Shown: positions 53,326 to 62,508 of the stretch, piece after piece
How the letters are laid out: every line of letters begins with the position of its first letter
Position numbering within the stretch: position 1 is the first letter of the stretch
Assembly (NCBI GenBank): GCA_002746415.1
Contig: NVXD01000006.1
Location: 1 to 64,000, forward strand
DNA: 64,000 bases
Reading direction: 5' to 3'
DNA from: Flavobacteriaceae bacterium
GTDB lineage: Bacteria > Bacteroidota > Bacteroidia > Flavobacteriales > Flavobacteriaceae
Notes under the pieces: generated by a model
What the model was told of the DNA's origin: nothing
Databases searched by the model: none
Seen by the model: the letters and a program-made list of their open reading frames with translations, nothing else
Program-made: the position numbers and the translations under genes

Positions 53326-54417
53326 TTAGATAACAACCCGGTCACCGTTATTAGCAGCAGATTTCTGTATGGCTTCCACAACTTTGATGTCTAACATACC
53401 TTCTTCCCCAGGAACAAGAATATTGTTATGATCTCCATTAAGAATAGCCAAAGCATCTTCATCCATTTGTTTGGCTTGTTGGTTTCCAATAAAAGGGTTT
53501 AATATTTCCCCATCGCTTGTGGTACCTTTAACCCCTGTGTAGGACTGAAATGGTTTCAATTCATACCATCCTTTTTCACATTTTGTATTTAAAGTTCCTA
53601 TGTTTTCAGCGAAAGTAGCTTTGCATTCGGCGGTAATTCCACCAGGAAATTCTAGATTAAAAAGTGTGGTTTCATCGGCATCAAAAATATGAGAACGTGT
53701 ATTACTTTGTGTAGCACTAACAGAAATTGGTTCTAGACCCGTAACATAGCGTGATGCGTTTAATGCATACACACCCATATCAAACATTGCGCCACCACCG
53801 TATTCTTTGCCTATTTTCCAATGGCTAGGGTCATTTGCACCATTGTGGAAACCTGTCTCAGCATAAATGCTCTTCACATTCCCATAAGGCTTATCCGCAG
53901 CCCATTTAATTATTTTTTGAGTTACCGGTTCATGTTGCATTCGATAACCAATAGTCAATTGCACTTTATTTTTTTTACAGACATCTATCATTATTTGACA
54001 ATCAGCAACCGTTGTAGCCATTGGTTTTTCACACCAGACATGTTTTCCCGCATTGGCGGCTATAAGGGTATATTTTTTATGTAAGGTGTTTGGCAATACA
54101 ATATAGACGACATCAATCTCATCGTTATTGGCAATTTCATGCATATTTCCATAGTTGTAAATATTGCTATCCTTTAAACCATATTTTTCTTTCCAAACAG
54201 GGACTTTATCAGGACTTCCTGTTACAATCGCTTTTAATTCACAATTTTTCGTCAATTGTAGTGCAGGAGATAATAAATCTGTACTGTAATATCCTAAACC
54301 AACTAAAGCCACACCAAGCTTCTTCTTTTGGGTAGGGATTGAAAATGCTGTTAAAGGCAAAGTACTTGCCGCTAAAAATAATCCTGATTTTTTAATAAAT
54401 TTTCTTCTATTTTCCAT
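53326..54417 (-). CDS. Tat-type Gfo/Idh/MocA oxidoreductase
   Basis: A 363-residue NAD(P)-dependent oxidoreductase with an N-terminal 'NRRKFIKKSGLFLAAST' resembling a twin-arginine signal, so periplasmic with bound cofactor. Rossmann motif 'LGVALVGLGYYSTDLL' and the catalytic 'WCEKPMATT' (EKP) are present. Exported members oxidise sugars at C3 and can act with DUF1080 and ThuA proteins, both present at 6.6-11.3 kb. The leader AACCAACCA (54420-54428) is shared with those genes. Confidence 0.9.
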   Translation of the reverse strand: MENRRKFIKKSGLFLAASTLPLTAFSIPTQKKKLGVALVGLGYYSTDLLSPALQLTKNCELKAIVTGSPDKVPVWKEKYGLKDSNIYNYGNMHEIANNDEIDVVYIVLPNTLHKKYTLIAANAGKHVWCEKPMATTVADCQIMIDVCKKNKVQLTIGYRMQHEPVTQKIIKWAADKPYGNVKSIYAETGFHNGANDPSHWKIGKEYGGGAMFDMGVYALNASRYVTGLEPISVSATQSNTRSHIFDADETTLFNLEFPGGITAECKATFAENIGTLNTKCEKGWYELKPFQSYTGVKGTTSDGEILNPFIGNQQAKQMDEDALAILNGDHNNILVPGEEGMLDIKVVEAIQKSAANNGDRVVI

Positions 54418-54419
54418 TT

Positions 54420-54428
54420 TTGGTTGGT
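54420..54428 (-). promoter_or_regulatory. AACCAACCA leader motif (Gfo/Idh/MocA gene)
   Basis: AACCAACCA on the minus strand, 2 bases before the ATG. It is the fourth instance of this 9-mer directly before a start codon in this window, and 42 kb from the other three. Confidence 0.3.
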
Positions 54429-54573
54429 GTTATTAGTTATGCCACTATTGCCAGCAAGTTATAAAATATGCCTATCACTTTAACAAATTGCATTTTTTTT
54501 AACGTTGTTTATAAACTTTATGAGTTTTGATCTTTATATATTTAACATAAAGTACATTGGGACTATTTTTATT

Positions 54574-54669
54574 ATGAATGTTATAGAGGTGAACAAGGAG
54601 AACCTTAAAAAGCAGTTATGGTTTTTGGATGTCTCTGTACCAAATAATAATAGACCTAATCGTATATGA
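54574..54669 (+). CDS. Possible upstream ORF overlapping the DUF6807 gene
   Basis: A 31-codon frame from ATG 54574 to TGA 54667-54669. Its stop overlaps the next ATG as ATGA, the usual sign of translational coupling. The peptide is charged and not hydrophobic ('MNVIEVNKENLKKQLWF...'). It may be a leader peptide or a chance frame in this 248-base gene-free stretch; no homology known. Confidence 0.3.
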   Translation: MNVIEVNKENLKKQLWFLDVSVPNNNRPNRI

Positions 54670-55601
54670 AACCAAGCTTTATCCTTCTTACTCTGACCTT
54701 CCTTATATTAAATTCCTGCAATAAAAACCATATTAGTTACACAAAGAAAAATGGAGCTATGATTGTTGCAATTGATGAAAAACCCGTGCTCTCTTACCAA
54801 TATGAAACCATGTATCCCCCTGCCGGTGTAGACTCTGCTTTTCAAAGAAGTGGGTACATTCATCCGTTAAAAACCTTGAGTGGACATACATTGACTTGGA
54901 TTCAGCCTGAAGATCATTACCATCATTACGGTTTATGGAACCCATGGACTCATGTCTTATTTGAAAAGGACACCTTAGATTTTTGGAATTTGAAAAAAAA
55001 GGAAGCAACAGTACGTTTTGCAGATTTTAAAGAAATATCTAGAAACAAATTCTCTGTGCTACAGGAACATGTGGTATTAAAAGACGGAGAGGAAAAAATA
55101 GCATTGAATGAAGTGCAGACTATTGAGTTTAACAAACTTTCAGATGAACAATACACTATAGATTTTACAATTGACTATAGCTGTGCAACTGACAGTCCTT
55201 TTAAAATATTGGAATACCGTTATGCAGGTTTTAGTATACGGGCAACTGAAAAGTGGAATGCTGAGAACAGCAAAGTCATTTCTTCGGAAGTACAAACCAG
55301 AGATGAAATTGATGGTACTTTGGGGAAATGGGTTTTGGTGCAAGGTGAGTTGGGGAATGATTATGGTGGATTCCTATTATTATCCAATACATCAAATTTT
55401 AATCATCCAGAACCACTAAGAGTATGGCCAAAGGGAAATCATGAAGGATGGATATTTGTCAATTTCGCACCAACCAAAACAAAAGATTGGCTTTTGGAGC
55501 CAGGAAAAATATATACTTTAAAATATAGAATGGTCGTTAGCAATACTGAAATCTCAGCAGATGAGGCAGAGGAATTTTGGACCACATATACCAATCATTA
55601 A
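54666..55601 (+). CDS. DUF6807/PmoA-family lipoprotein
   Basis: A 311-residue lipoprotein (lipobox LNSC, Cys18) covering one DUF6807 (methane-oxygenase PmoA-like name) domain: 'MYPPAGVDSAFQRSGYIHPLKTLSGHTL', 'PEDHYHHYGLWNPWTHV' with a His cluster, and 'FVNFAPTKTKDWLLEPGKIYTLKYRMVV'. The family often neighbours Gfo/Idh/MocA dehydrogenases in polysaccharide-utilising bacteria; function not established. Divergent from that gene here. The esterase-cupin gene follows 9 bases downstream. Confidence 0.82.
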   Translation: MKPSFILLTLTFLILNSCNKNHISYTKKNGAMIVAIDEKPVLSYQYETMYPPAGVDSAFQRSGYIHPLKTLSGHTLTWIQPEDHYHHYGLWNPWTHVLFEKDTLDFWNLKKKEATVRFADFKEISRNKFSVLQEHVVLKDGEEKIALNEVQTIEFNKLSDEQYTIDFTIDYSCATDSPFKILEYRYAGFSIRATEKWNAENSKVISSEVQTRDEIDGTLGKWVLVQGELGNDYGGFLLLSNTSNFNHPEPLRVWPKGNHEGWIFVNFAPTKTKDWLLEPGKIYTLKYRMVVSNTEISADEAEEFWTTYTNH

Positions 55602-55610
55602 GGATGTAAT

Positions 55611-57152
55611 ATGAAAAAGCTGTTATTTTTATTTTCCTGTCTAGGGATGCTAAGTGTTCAAGGACAAAAAGAGTACACTCATGGACCAAATTCTGATGTT
55701 TATGAGGGTATTCCTAAGGGTACTGTCACACAGTATTCATGGGAAAGCACCATATTTCCCAATACAATAAGGGATTATTATGTATATGTCCCTGCGCAAT
55801 ATGATGGTTCTCAACCAGCGGCGTTGATGATTTTCCAAGACGGACATTCTTATGTGGATTTAGAAGGCGATTTTAACGTTCCTACTGTTTTTGACAACCT
55901 TATAGCGCAGGGAAAAATGCCAGTGACCATTGGACTCTTCATTAATCCTGGACATGATAAGGATGTAGAAAGTGTAGAAAGCCCATGGAGAGTTAGCAAC
56001 AGAAGTTTTGAATATGACGATGTTACAGGGAAATATGGAGATTTCTTATTGAAAGAAATGATACCAGAACTTAAAAAGAGTTATGAAATTTCTGATGACC
56101 CAAAAATGAGAGCAATTGGCGGATTGTCCTCTGGAGCCATATGTGCGTTTTCTGCAGCATGGTTCCATCCAGAACAGTTCCATAAGGTTTTGAGTCATTT
56201 TGGAAGTTTTGCAGATATACGGGGAGGTCATAATTACCCCCCTATGATTCGTAAAAATGACAGAAAAGACATTAAAATATTCATGCAGGATGGTACTGGT
56301 GATTTAGATAATCAATATGGCAACTGGTGGTTGGCAAACCTTCAAATGAAATCGGCACTACAATATAAAGAGTACAACCATAAGTTTGTTGCTGGTACAG
56401 GAGGTCATAACGGGAAACATTCCGGATCCATTCTTCCAGAATCCTTGGTATGGCTATGGAGCGACGTTGTTCCTGACAGAGTTGAATCGGGAGTCTATAC
56501 TTTTCCAAAGAAGAAAACCAACACGGTCCTAATTGAAGGGGAAACGGCCCATTTTGATGCAATGGAGTTTACAATAAACTTTTTGACTGGATCAAAGGAA
56601 AAAACCATTTTCAATACTAAGAAAGAGTATATGGTAATTATCAAAGAAGGGCAAGTAAAGGCAACTGTAAATGGGAACTCCAAAACTATTGGACCCAATA
56701 GCATCATGCTTGTTTTACCAGGTGATAAAGCTATATTGAAAAGTGAATCTGCAGATGTAAGTTACTATCAAATGACCTATTCCTCCAAAACCCCAATTGA
56801 TTTAGGTAGGGGAAAAGAAGAAGGCTCCATAATTCTTGATTTTGAGGAAATTGAGTTTAATGCTCATGATCGTGGAGGTGTTCGTAGTTATTTCAATAGG
56901 AAAACGGCCATGTGCCCCTATTATGAAATGCATGTCACCAATTTAAATGGGGGCATTAAAAGCCATGAACCACATACGCATGGCGCAGCAGAAATAATCC
57001 TTATGATAAAGGGGAAAACGCAAATGGAAATAGGAAATAAATTATTTCAAGCAAAAGCAGGAGATGTATACTTTACGGCATCCAACGTGCCGCATGCCAT
57101 TAGAAATTTGGGTGATGAGCAGACCATGTACTTTGCTTTTCAATGGTATTAA
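55611..57152 (+). CDS. Secreted esterase fused to a C-terminal cupin
   Basis: A 513-residue protein with a signal peptide (about 1-19). Residues about 30-290 form an enterochelin-esterase-like alpha/beta hydrolase ('YYVYVPAQYDG', nucleophile in 'GLSSGA', His in 'GGHNGKHSGS'). About 300-400 is a small beta domain, and about 430-513 a cupin ('EPHTHGAAEIILMIKGKTQMEIG', 'AGDVYFTASNVPHAIRN') with metal His and Glu. The cupin may be a sugar-binding or enzymatic partner. Operon with DUF6807 and the serine hydrolase. Confidence 0.85.
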   Translation: MKKLLFLFSCLGMLSVQGQKEYTHGPNSDVYEGIPKGTVTQYSWESTIFPNTIRDYYVYVPAQYDGSQPAALMIFQDGHSYVDLEGDFNVPTVFDNLIAQGKMPVTIGLFINPGHDKDVESVESPWRVSNRSFEYDDVTGKYGDFLLKEMIPELKKSYEISDDPKMRAIGGLSSGAICAFSAAWFHPEQFHKVLSHFGSFADIRGGHNYPPMIRKNDRKDIKIFMQDGTGDLDNQYGNWWLANLQMKSALQYKEYNHKFVAGTGGHNGKHSGSILPESLVWLWSDVVPDRVESGVYTFPKKKTNTVLIEGETAHFDAMEFTINFLTGSKEKTIFNTKKEYMVIIKEGQVKATVNGNSKTIGPNSIMLVLPGDKAILKSESADVSYYQMTYSSKTPIDLGRGKEEGSIILDFEEIEFNAHDRGGVRSYFNRKTAMCPYYEMHVTNLNGGIKSHEPHTHGAAEIILMIKGKTQMEIGNKLFQAKAGDVYFTASNVPHAIRNLGDEQTMYFAFQWY

Positions 57153-57175
57153 TCGTATAACATTTTATAGGTTTT

Positions 57176-58513
57176 ATGAAATTAAAATGGATCAAATGGT
57201 TTTTTGTTTTAGTGTTGGGATTCCTGGCTGTTCTATTTACGGTCAATTATCCAAAATTGGATATTATCTCCGGCTTTGCAGCAAAGAGTATGGCCTCCAA
57301 TGTTTTTATTGCCAATAGAACTCCTGAATCCGTAATAGCCAATGACCATGATGTTCCAAAAATTAAATTGGCAACAGTATCAGTAGACCATAGTCAAAAA
57401 TCGGCACAGGCAAATGTATATGGTATAAAAAACCGTACTGCCATCTATAGAAATGGTTTGGGAGCGGTTTTAGTTCCAGAAGATTTTGAAAATGAACTTA
57501 CACTAGTTCCCAATCGATTTCAAATACTAGACACGCTTCCATATCCGTATGGGAATAACGGAATTAAAGATTCTATTTTTGAGAACATTGATTATGAAAT
57601 ATTGAAAAATGCTATGGATTTAGCTTTTTCTAAGCCAGAAATTCAAAAAACACGTACTGTTTTGGTCTTGTACAAAGGGCATCTTATTGCGGAACAATAT
57701 AATGATGACTTTGGACCGGATACGCCTATCCTGGGTTGGTCCATGACCAAAAGCGTCATGGCTACTTTGTATGGAATTTTAGAACATCAAAATATATTAA
57801 GTGTATCTGATTTTGCTCCTATTCCGGAATGGCAAAATGATGAGAGAAAAAATATTACACTGAATCATTTATTGCGCATGCAAAGTGGTTTGGAATGGAA
57901 TGAGGATTACGGTAGTATTTCTGATGTCACCAAAATGTTATTCTTAGATGCTGATATGTCTAAAACGCAACAAGAAAAGGAAGCAATAGCCTCTCCTGCT
58001 GAAATATGGAATTATTCTTCGGGCACTTCAAATGTACTTTCTGGAATTTTAAGAACACAATTTAACACGCATCAAGAATACTTGGATTTTCCTTATGCTG
58101 CTTTGATTGATAAAATAGGAATGCACAGCATGCTTTTGGAAGCGGACGCCGTAGGGAATTATGTAGGGTCATCTTATGGATGGGCAAGTACTAGGGATTG
58201 GGCTAAGTTTGGACAATTGTACTTAAATAAAGGGGTCTGGAATGGGGAACAACTGTTTGCACCGGAATGGATAGATTATGTAACAAAACCTACAGCAAAA
58301 TCTGATGGAGAATATGGAGCTCATTTTTGGCTCAATGCGGCAGCTGACTACCCCGATGTTCCGAAAGACCTTTTCTCAGCGAATGGGTACCAAGGGCAGT
58401 ATGTATTTATTATTCCGTCGAAAGAATTGGTCGTGGTAAGAACTGGCTTGGCAGAAACTCCAGATTTCGACACAAATGCCTTTTTAAAGGAAGTAATAAT
58501 GGCTTTAAAATAA
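57176..58513 (+). CDS. Membrane-anchored serine hydrolase (class C beta-lactamase family)
   Basis: A 445-residue protein with one N-terminal hydrophobic segment (about 7-24) acting as signal or anchor. Class C/PBP-like domain with 'GWSMTKSVMATLYG' (SxxK), 'WNYSSGTSNVLSG' (Tyr-x-Ser/Asn-type motif), and a C-terminal 'YGAHFWLN'. Such proteins are usually esterases or D-amino-acid peptidases rather than true beta-lactamases. 23 bases after the esterase-cupin gene, so probably one operon. Confidence 0.88.
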   Translation: MKLKWIKWFFVLVLGFLAVLFTVNYPKLDIISGFAAKSMASNVFIANRTPESVIANDHDVPKIKLATVSVDHSQKSAQANVYGIKNRTAIYRNGLGAVLVPEDFENELTLVPNRFQILDTLPYPYGNNGIKDSIFENIDYEILKNAMDLAFSKPEIQKTRTVLVLYKGHLIAEQYNDDFGPDTPILGWSMTKSVMATLYGILEHQNILSVSDFAPIPEWQNDERKNITLNHLLRMQSGLEWNEDYGSISDVTKMLFLDADMSKTQQEKEAIASPAEIWNYSSGTSNVLSGILRTQFNTHQEYLDFPYAALIDKIGMHSMLLEADAVGNYVGSSYGWASTRDWAKFGQLYLNKGVWNGEQLFAPEWIDYVTKPTAKSDGEYGAHFWLNAAADYPDVPKDLFSANGYQGQYVFIIPSKELVVVRTGLAETPDFDTNAFLKEVIMALK

Positions 58514-58516
58514 TTA

Positions 58517-58984
58517 CTATTTTAATTCTGCATGACCAAAATTGATACTAAAATCCACGCACCAAACCAAAACATATTTGTATGTGCTAAAATTAATGGT
58601 TGCTCCATCAGGTATTGCATAAACAAAATCACCTTCCAACCCTTGTAACACTCCTAGGGTAATGAAATCTTTGGCGGCAGTATCTGTTGCTATATAGAGT
58701 TCCAATACAGGTCCGTTATCACTTTTAAAACCAGTTATGGTCAACTGGGTTTTTTCTTCATTGATGGTAACTGTACCACTTGTTGGGTGTGCATCAGCAA
58801 CAAATTCTCCCATTAATAGCGAAGACGTTCCTTCTTCTACAATCTCCTCCTCTTCCACTTCCTCTTCTTCTTCCATGACCACTTCTTCTATTACGGCAGT
58901 TTCGTCCTCATCAGTCATTTGGTCTGAAGAACATGAAATGGCTAATGCCAACAAACAAGAATACATTATGAATTTAAGTTTCAT
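58517..58984 (-). CDS. DM13-domain lipoprotein with acidic linker
   Basis: A 155-residue lipoprotein (lipobox AISC, Cys18). Residues about 20-52 are almost all Glu, Val and Ile ('VVMEEEEEVEEEEIVEEG'), an acidic spacer. About 58-155 is a DM13 domain: 'GEFVADAHPTSGTVTI', 'GPVLELYIA', 'VLQGLEGDFVYAIP', and 'YVLVWCVDFSINFGHAEL' with the conserved Cys. DM13 may have a redox role; its function in bacteria is not settled. Convergent with the serine hydrolase gene. Confidence 0.85.
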   Translation of the reverse strand: MKLKFIMYSCLLALAISCSSDQMTDEDETAVIEEVVMEEEEEVEEEEIVEEGTSSLLMGEFVADAHPTSGTVTINEEKTQLTITGFKSDNGPVLELYIATDTAAKDFITLGVLQGLEGDFVYAIPDGATINFSTYKYVLVWCVDFSINFGHAELK

Positions 58985-59162
58985 TTTCCGTTGATTTTAT
59001 ATAATATACGTAAAGATAGAGTCCAAATATCACAAAAGCATCACCACACCACAATTTTGCCTTGCTTCACAACAATAGTTTCATTTTAGGAAATGTTGCG
59101 GGTATATTTACTATGTATTAAAAAAAGATTTTAATTTTTTCATTTTCATATAGTGTTCTCGT

Positions 59163-59197
59163 AAAAGAGTCTTGTCATAACTGGCAAGACTCTTTTT
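59163..59197 (-). terminator. Intrinsic terminator after menB
   Basis: A perfect 12-base-pair stem, AAAAGAGTCTTG with CAAGACTCTTTT, has a 10-base loop and flanking T runs on both strands. It lies about 33 bases downstream of the menB stop and could also work in the other direction. Confidence 0.85.
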
Positions 59198-59229
59198 AGT
59201 TAATGCTCATAGGAGCAGCAGTAATTCTC

Positions 59230-60072
59230 TTAAGGAATCCACTTATTTTTACCAAAGTCTGGCTTGCGTTTTTCTAAAAAGGCATCTCTACCTTCTTTGG
59301 CTTCCTCTGTCATATATGCCAAACGAGTAGCTTCTCCTGCAAATACTTGTTGCCCTACCATACCGTCATCTGTGAGGTTCATTGCAAATTTTAGCATTTT
59401 TATGGAAGTGGGAGATTTTTCTAATATTTCCTGTGCCCATTCAAAAGCTGTTTCTTCCAATTCCTCATGTGGTATTACAGCATTTACCATTCCCATTTCA
59501 TAAGCTGCTTGTGCAGTATAGCTTCTACCCAAAAAGAAAATTTCCCTTGCCTTTTTTTGTCCCACCATTTTTGCCAGATATGCAGAACCATACCCGCCAT
59601 CAAAACTGGAAACATCAGCATCTGTTTGTTTAAAAAGGGCGTGTTCCTTACTCGCCAATGATAAGTCACATACTACATGGAGGCTATGACCACCGCCCAC
59701 TGCCCAACCTGGAATTACGGCAATAACAACCTTGGGCATAAAACGAATTAAGCGTTGTACTTCCAAAATATTTAAACGGTGCATACCATCTTCTCCTACA
59801 TAACCCTTATGTCCCCTGGCCTTTTGGTCACCACCACTACAAAAAGAATAAACACCATCTTTGGTTGATGGCCCTTCTGCAGAAAGCAGGACAACACCAA
59901 TAGAAGTATCCTCTTGCGCATTATAAAAAGCTTCATATAGTTCACTTGTAGTTTTGGGTCTAAAAGCATTCCGTACATTAGGTCTGTTAAAGGCAATACG
60001 TGCTACTCCATTGCACTTTTTATAGGTGATATCCTCAAATTCTTTTACGGTTTTCCAGCTTATTTCCTTCAT
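59230..60072 (-). CDS. menB: 1,4-dihydroxy-2-naphthoyl-CoA synthase MenB
   Basis: A 280-residue crotonase-fold enzyme of menaquinone synthesis. Motifs: 'IAFNRPNVRNAFRPKTTSEL', 'YSFCSGGDQKARG', 'VIPGWAVGGGHSLHVVCDLSLAS', 'DADVSSFDGGYGSAYLAKMVGQKKAREIFFLGR' (substrate-binding block typical of MenB). Normal length. No other men genes are adjacent; a terminator follows. Confidence 0.95.
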   Translation of the reverse strand: MKEISWKTVKEFEDITYKKCNGVARIAFNRPNVRNAFRPKTTSELYEAFYNAQEDTSIGVVLLSAEGPSTKDGVYSFCSGGDQKARGHKGYVGEDGMHRLNILEVQRLIRFMPKVVIAVIPGWAVGGGHSLHVVCDLSLASKEHALFKQTDADVSSFDGGYGSAYLAKMVGQKKAREIFFLGRSYTAQAAYEMGMVNAVIPHEELEETAFEWAQEILEKSPTSIKMLKFAMNLTDDGMVGQQVFAGEATRLAYMTEEAKEGRDAFLEKRKPDFGKNKWIP

Positions 60073-60154
60073 TCTTTATTTTAATTATGCTCTAGCACAT
60101 CAAAGATATAATTTAAAAGGCAATGATGGTAATTACAATTTGGATTGAAAAGGT

Positions 60155-62445
60155 TCAATAAGAAACTATCTGATCAGGTGGGCTTATACTCATAAACTTA
60201 TAAAAAATGTTCCTTGTGTATAGTTTTACAGTTTTTATAGTTTCCTTCCCAGTTTTATTGTCTTTGATAGTGAATTTTAGATAAGAAGGAGTGTTCTCAT
60301 AATTCCCTAAATATTTAATATTGATTAACCATTGCCCTTTACTTAGGTCATCAATTGTAAAACTATTTGAAAAATTCCCCTTTAAAAGTTGTGCATTGCT
60401 AATATCCACAGCATTGTTCCAATTATAATAATGCTGTTCTGGCCCTACAAATTGAAGCTCAAATTGGGTGTTTGGGTTGTTCCATTCCACAGAAAGGGTC
60501 ATGTCCCCTTTTTCTGTATCAAAAATATACTGTGAAACATCAATGTCCATATCGGCACCGTGGTATTGTAGTAAATCTAGGAGTTCATTTTTCACAATTA
60601 CATCCGTACCATTAGTAGCCAAACTATCATTGACAGTTTTTATATGCTTGCCATATAGTAACCATGCTTTTTTATAGTTTCCAAGCTTTGCATAGCAATG
60701 GGCCAAATCTCTTTGGGATTGTACAAGTACTGGTTTTAAGGCATATATGGTTTCATAAATGGATTGTGTTTTAAGATTTAAGCCTTTTTCCTCATAGGTA
60801 TATGCAAGTACTTTGAGAGCGTTTACATCATTATTAAATAGTTCTTCAATATTGGAAAGTATAGTATTTGCTATTTTTTCTAATTTCCATTTTTGTGAAA
60901 AATGATTGTGGACATCTACATAAAAATGAGCCAAGTGTCCATATGAATTTCGTTGTAGTAAGTATTGTTGGTATGCATTTTCAAAAGTAGTCTCATTTGC
61001 AATGGCTCGTAAATATTTGGGTTGACTATCCAATTTATTTTCAAAATAGACAGCATCTCCTTTATAGATGTTGTTTCGTAACATGGGTTGGTCGTACAAA
61101 TGGTCTTTACGAGCCTTCATATCATCAAAAGAGCCACTAATGGTCCTAATTATAACAATACCTCCACTTGCCAACATTCCATACCTAGCTTGTGCCCAAC
61201 TTGCAGGCATAACAGTAATACTTTTTACATTATTAACATTAATATGATAAGGTGGGCTATCACCATTATATAAATTTCCATCTACATCCCAAGCGGCTCC
61301 CCCCACATCACTATCAAATCTTGCAGACCCACCTCTAACGAGAACACTACGAGTTCCTACAGACACTCCTGCAAACCTTCCTCTCATGGCATCCAATATG
61401 GTCCCTGACAAATTAGTTATTTCATCACCAGATATTTGTTTTATCATAAAACCAGATGCTCTGGCATTTAACACCCCAAAATTAGTAGTCACATTTTTAT
61501 GTAATGGTACACTTAAGGCATCTAACTTCTTATCTTCTTACAAAATTACTTCATCCAAGTTTTTTACACCCAGTGGCATGGTAACTAGTAAGGTATTAGT
61601 GGTTGTGTTTACTACTGAAGCAGTACTTTCTCTCCCCGCATAAGTATACACCAATACATCTCCTGTTTGAGCTTTTATATTAAAATTTCCCTCACTATCG
61701 GTTTTTACTTTTCTATCGGTTCCTTTCACCTGGACAGTTACATTGCTGATGGGCTGATCAAAGTCGGACACATTCCCTTTTATTTCTTTTTGTACAACAG
61801 CTGTTTGTTTCTTTTTACTATATTTTTTTTGTCTGTCACATGCTGATTTGTATAAGTAATGGCAACAGACATGTCTAAAGTTTTCTCCAAATTAATATAA
61901 CTGGCATCAGAATCCTCTGCAATTGATTTAAGTAAGGCATGGTTGGCATCTCTTTTACTATTTATGGTAAAAACCGCTCCTTTCCATTTCCTATCTATGT
62001 TTTCATTAAACCTATTACCATCTGTAAACAAAAGAGTGTGTCCTCCAATCCTTAATTTTTTTAAAACCTCTTTGCTTGTAGCTCCATCATAGACTACTTC
62101 TAAAAGAGTATGTTTAAGTGCCTCCCAATTCCCTTCTGTTACTTTATGTTTTTGAACAGCTCCCAGATCAGTTCCAAAAGTTTGAAATTTTACCTTTACA
62201 TTTCGGTTTTTCTTGAAATAGGCATCTAAAAACTGTAGCTCTTTGTACAACAGTCTATTGTTCATAGACAATGAATTGTCCCATAGAATAGTTATTGCTT
62301 GTGGTGGTTGGCGTAAGTTGATTTTTGAAGTTACAATAGCTTCATTTTTAGTTTTAGTAGCAGCCTTATTTTCTGATAAATTGACTTGTGAAATAAGAGA
62401 TTGGGCAATAAATAATAAACAGAATAAGATGGCATACTTCTTCAT
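60155..62445 (-). pseudogene. Broken vWA, carboxypeptidase-regulatory, plug and TPR gene
   Basis: Three pieces form one gene of about 760 codons. (1) 62445-61780: signal peptide and a vWA domain with MIDAS 'WDNSLSM'. (2) 61771-61538: carboxypeptidase-regulatory-like domain ending 'KNLDEVIL', the usual linker to a plug. (3) From about 61537: in-frame continuation with a plug domain ('ILDAMRGRFAGVSV', 'MLASGGIVII'), TPR-like helices and a C-terminal sandwich. A run of eight A near 61825 shifts the frame; nine would restore it. An in-frame TAA at 61540-61538 breaks the second junction. Two separate lesions make a decayed gene likelier than a single sequencing error. Confidence 0.75.
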
Positions 62446-62508
62446 AGTTTGGTCTTTTGAAACAGTAAGTTACTATATTTCAGTCAGTTTGACTATCCTA
62501 TAAATTGA

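Noticed and set aside
57176-58513. True beta-lactamase resistance gene
   Set aside because: SxxK is present but context is a sugar/ester operon and the anchor and length fit the general serine-hydrolase group; resistance cannot be claimed.
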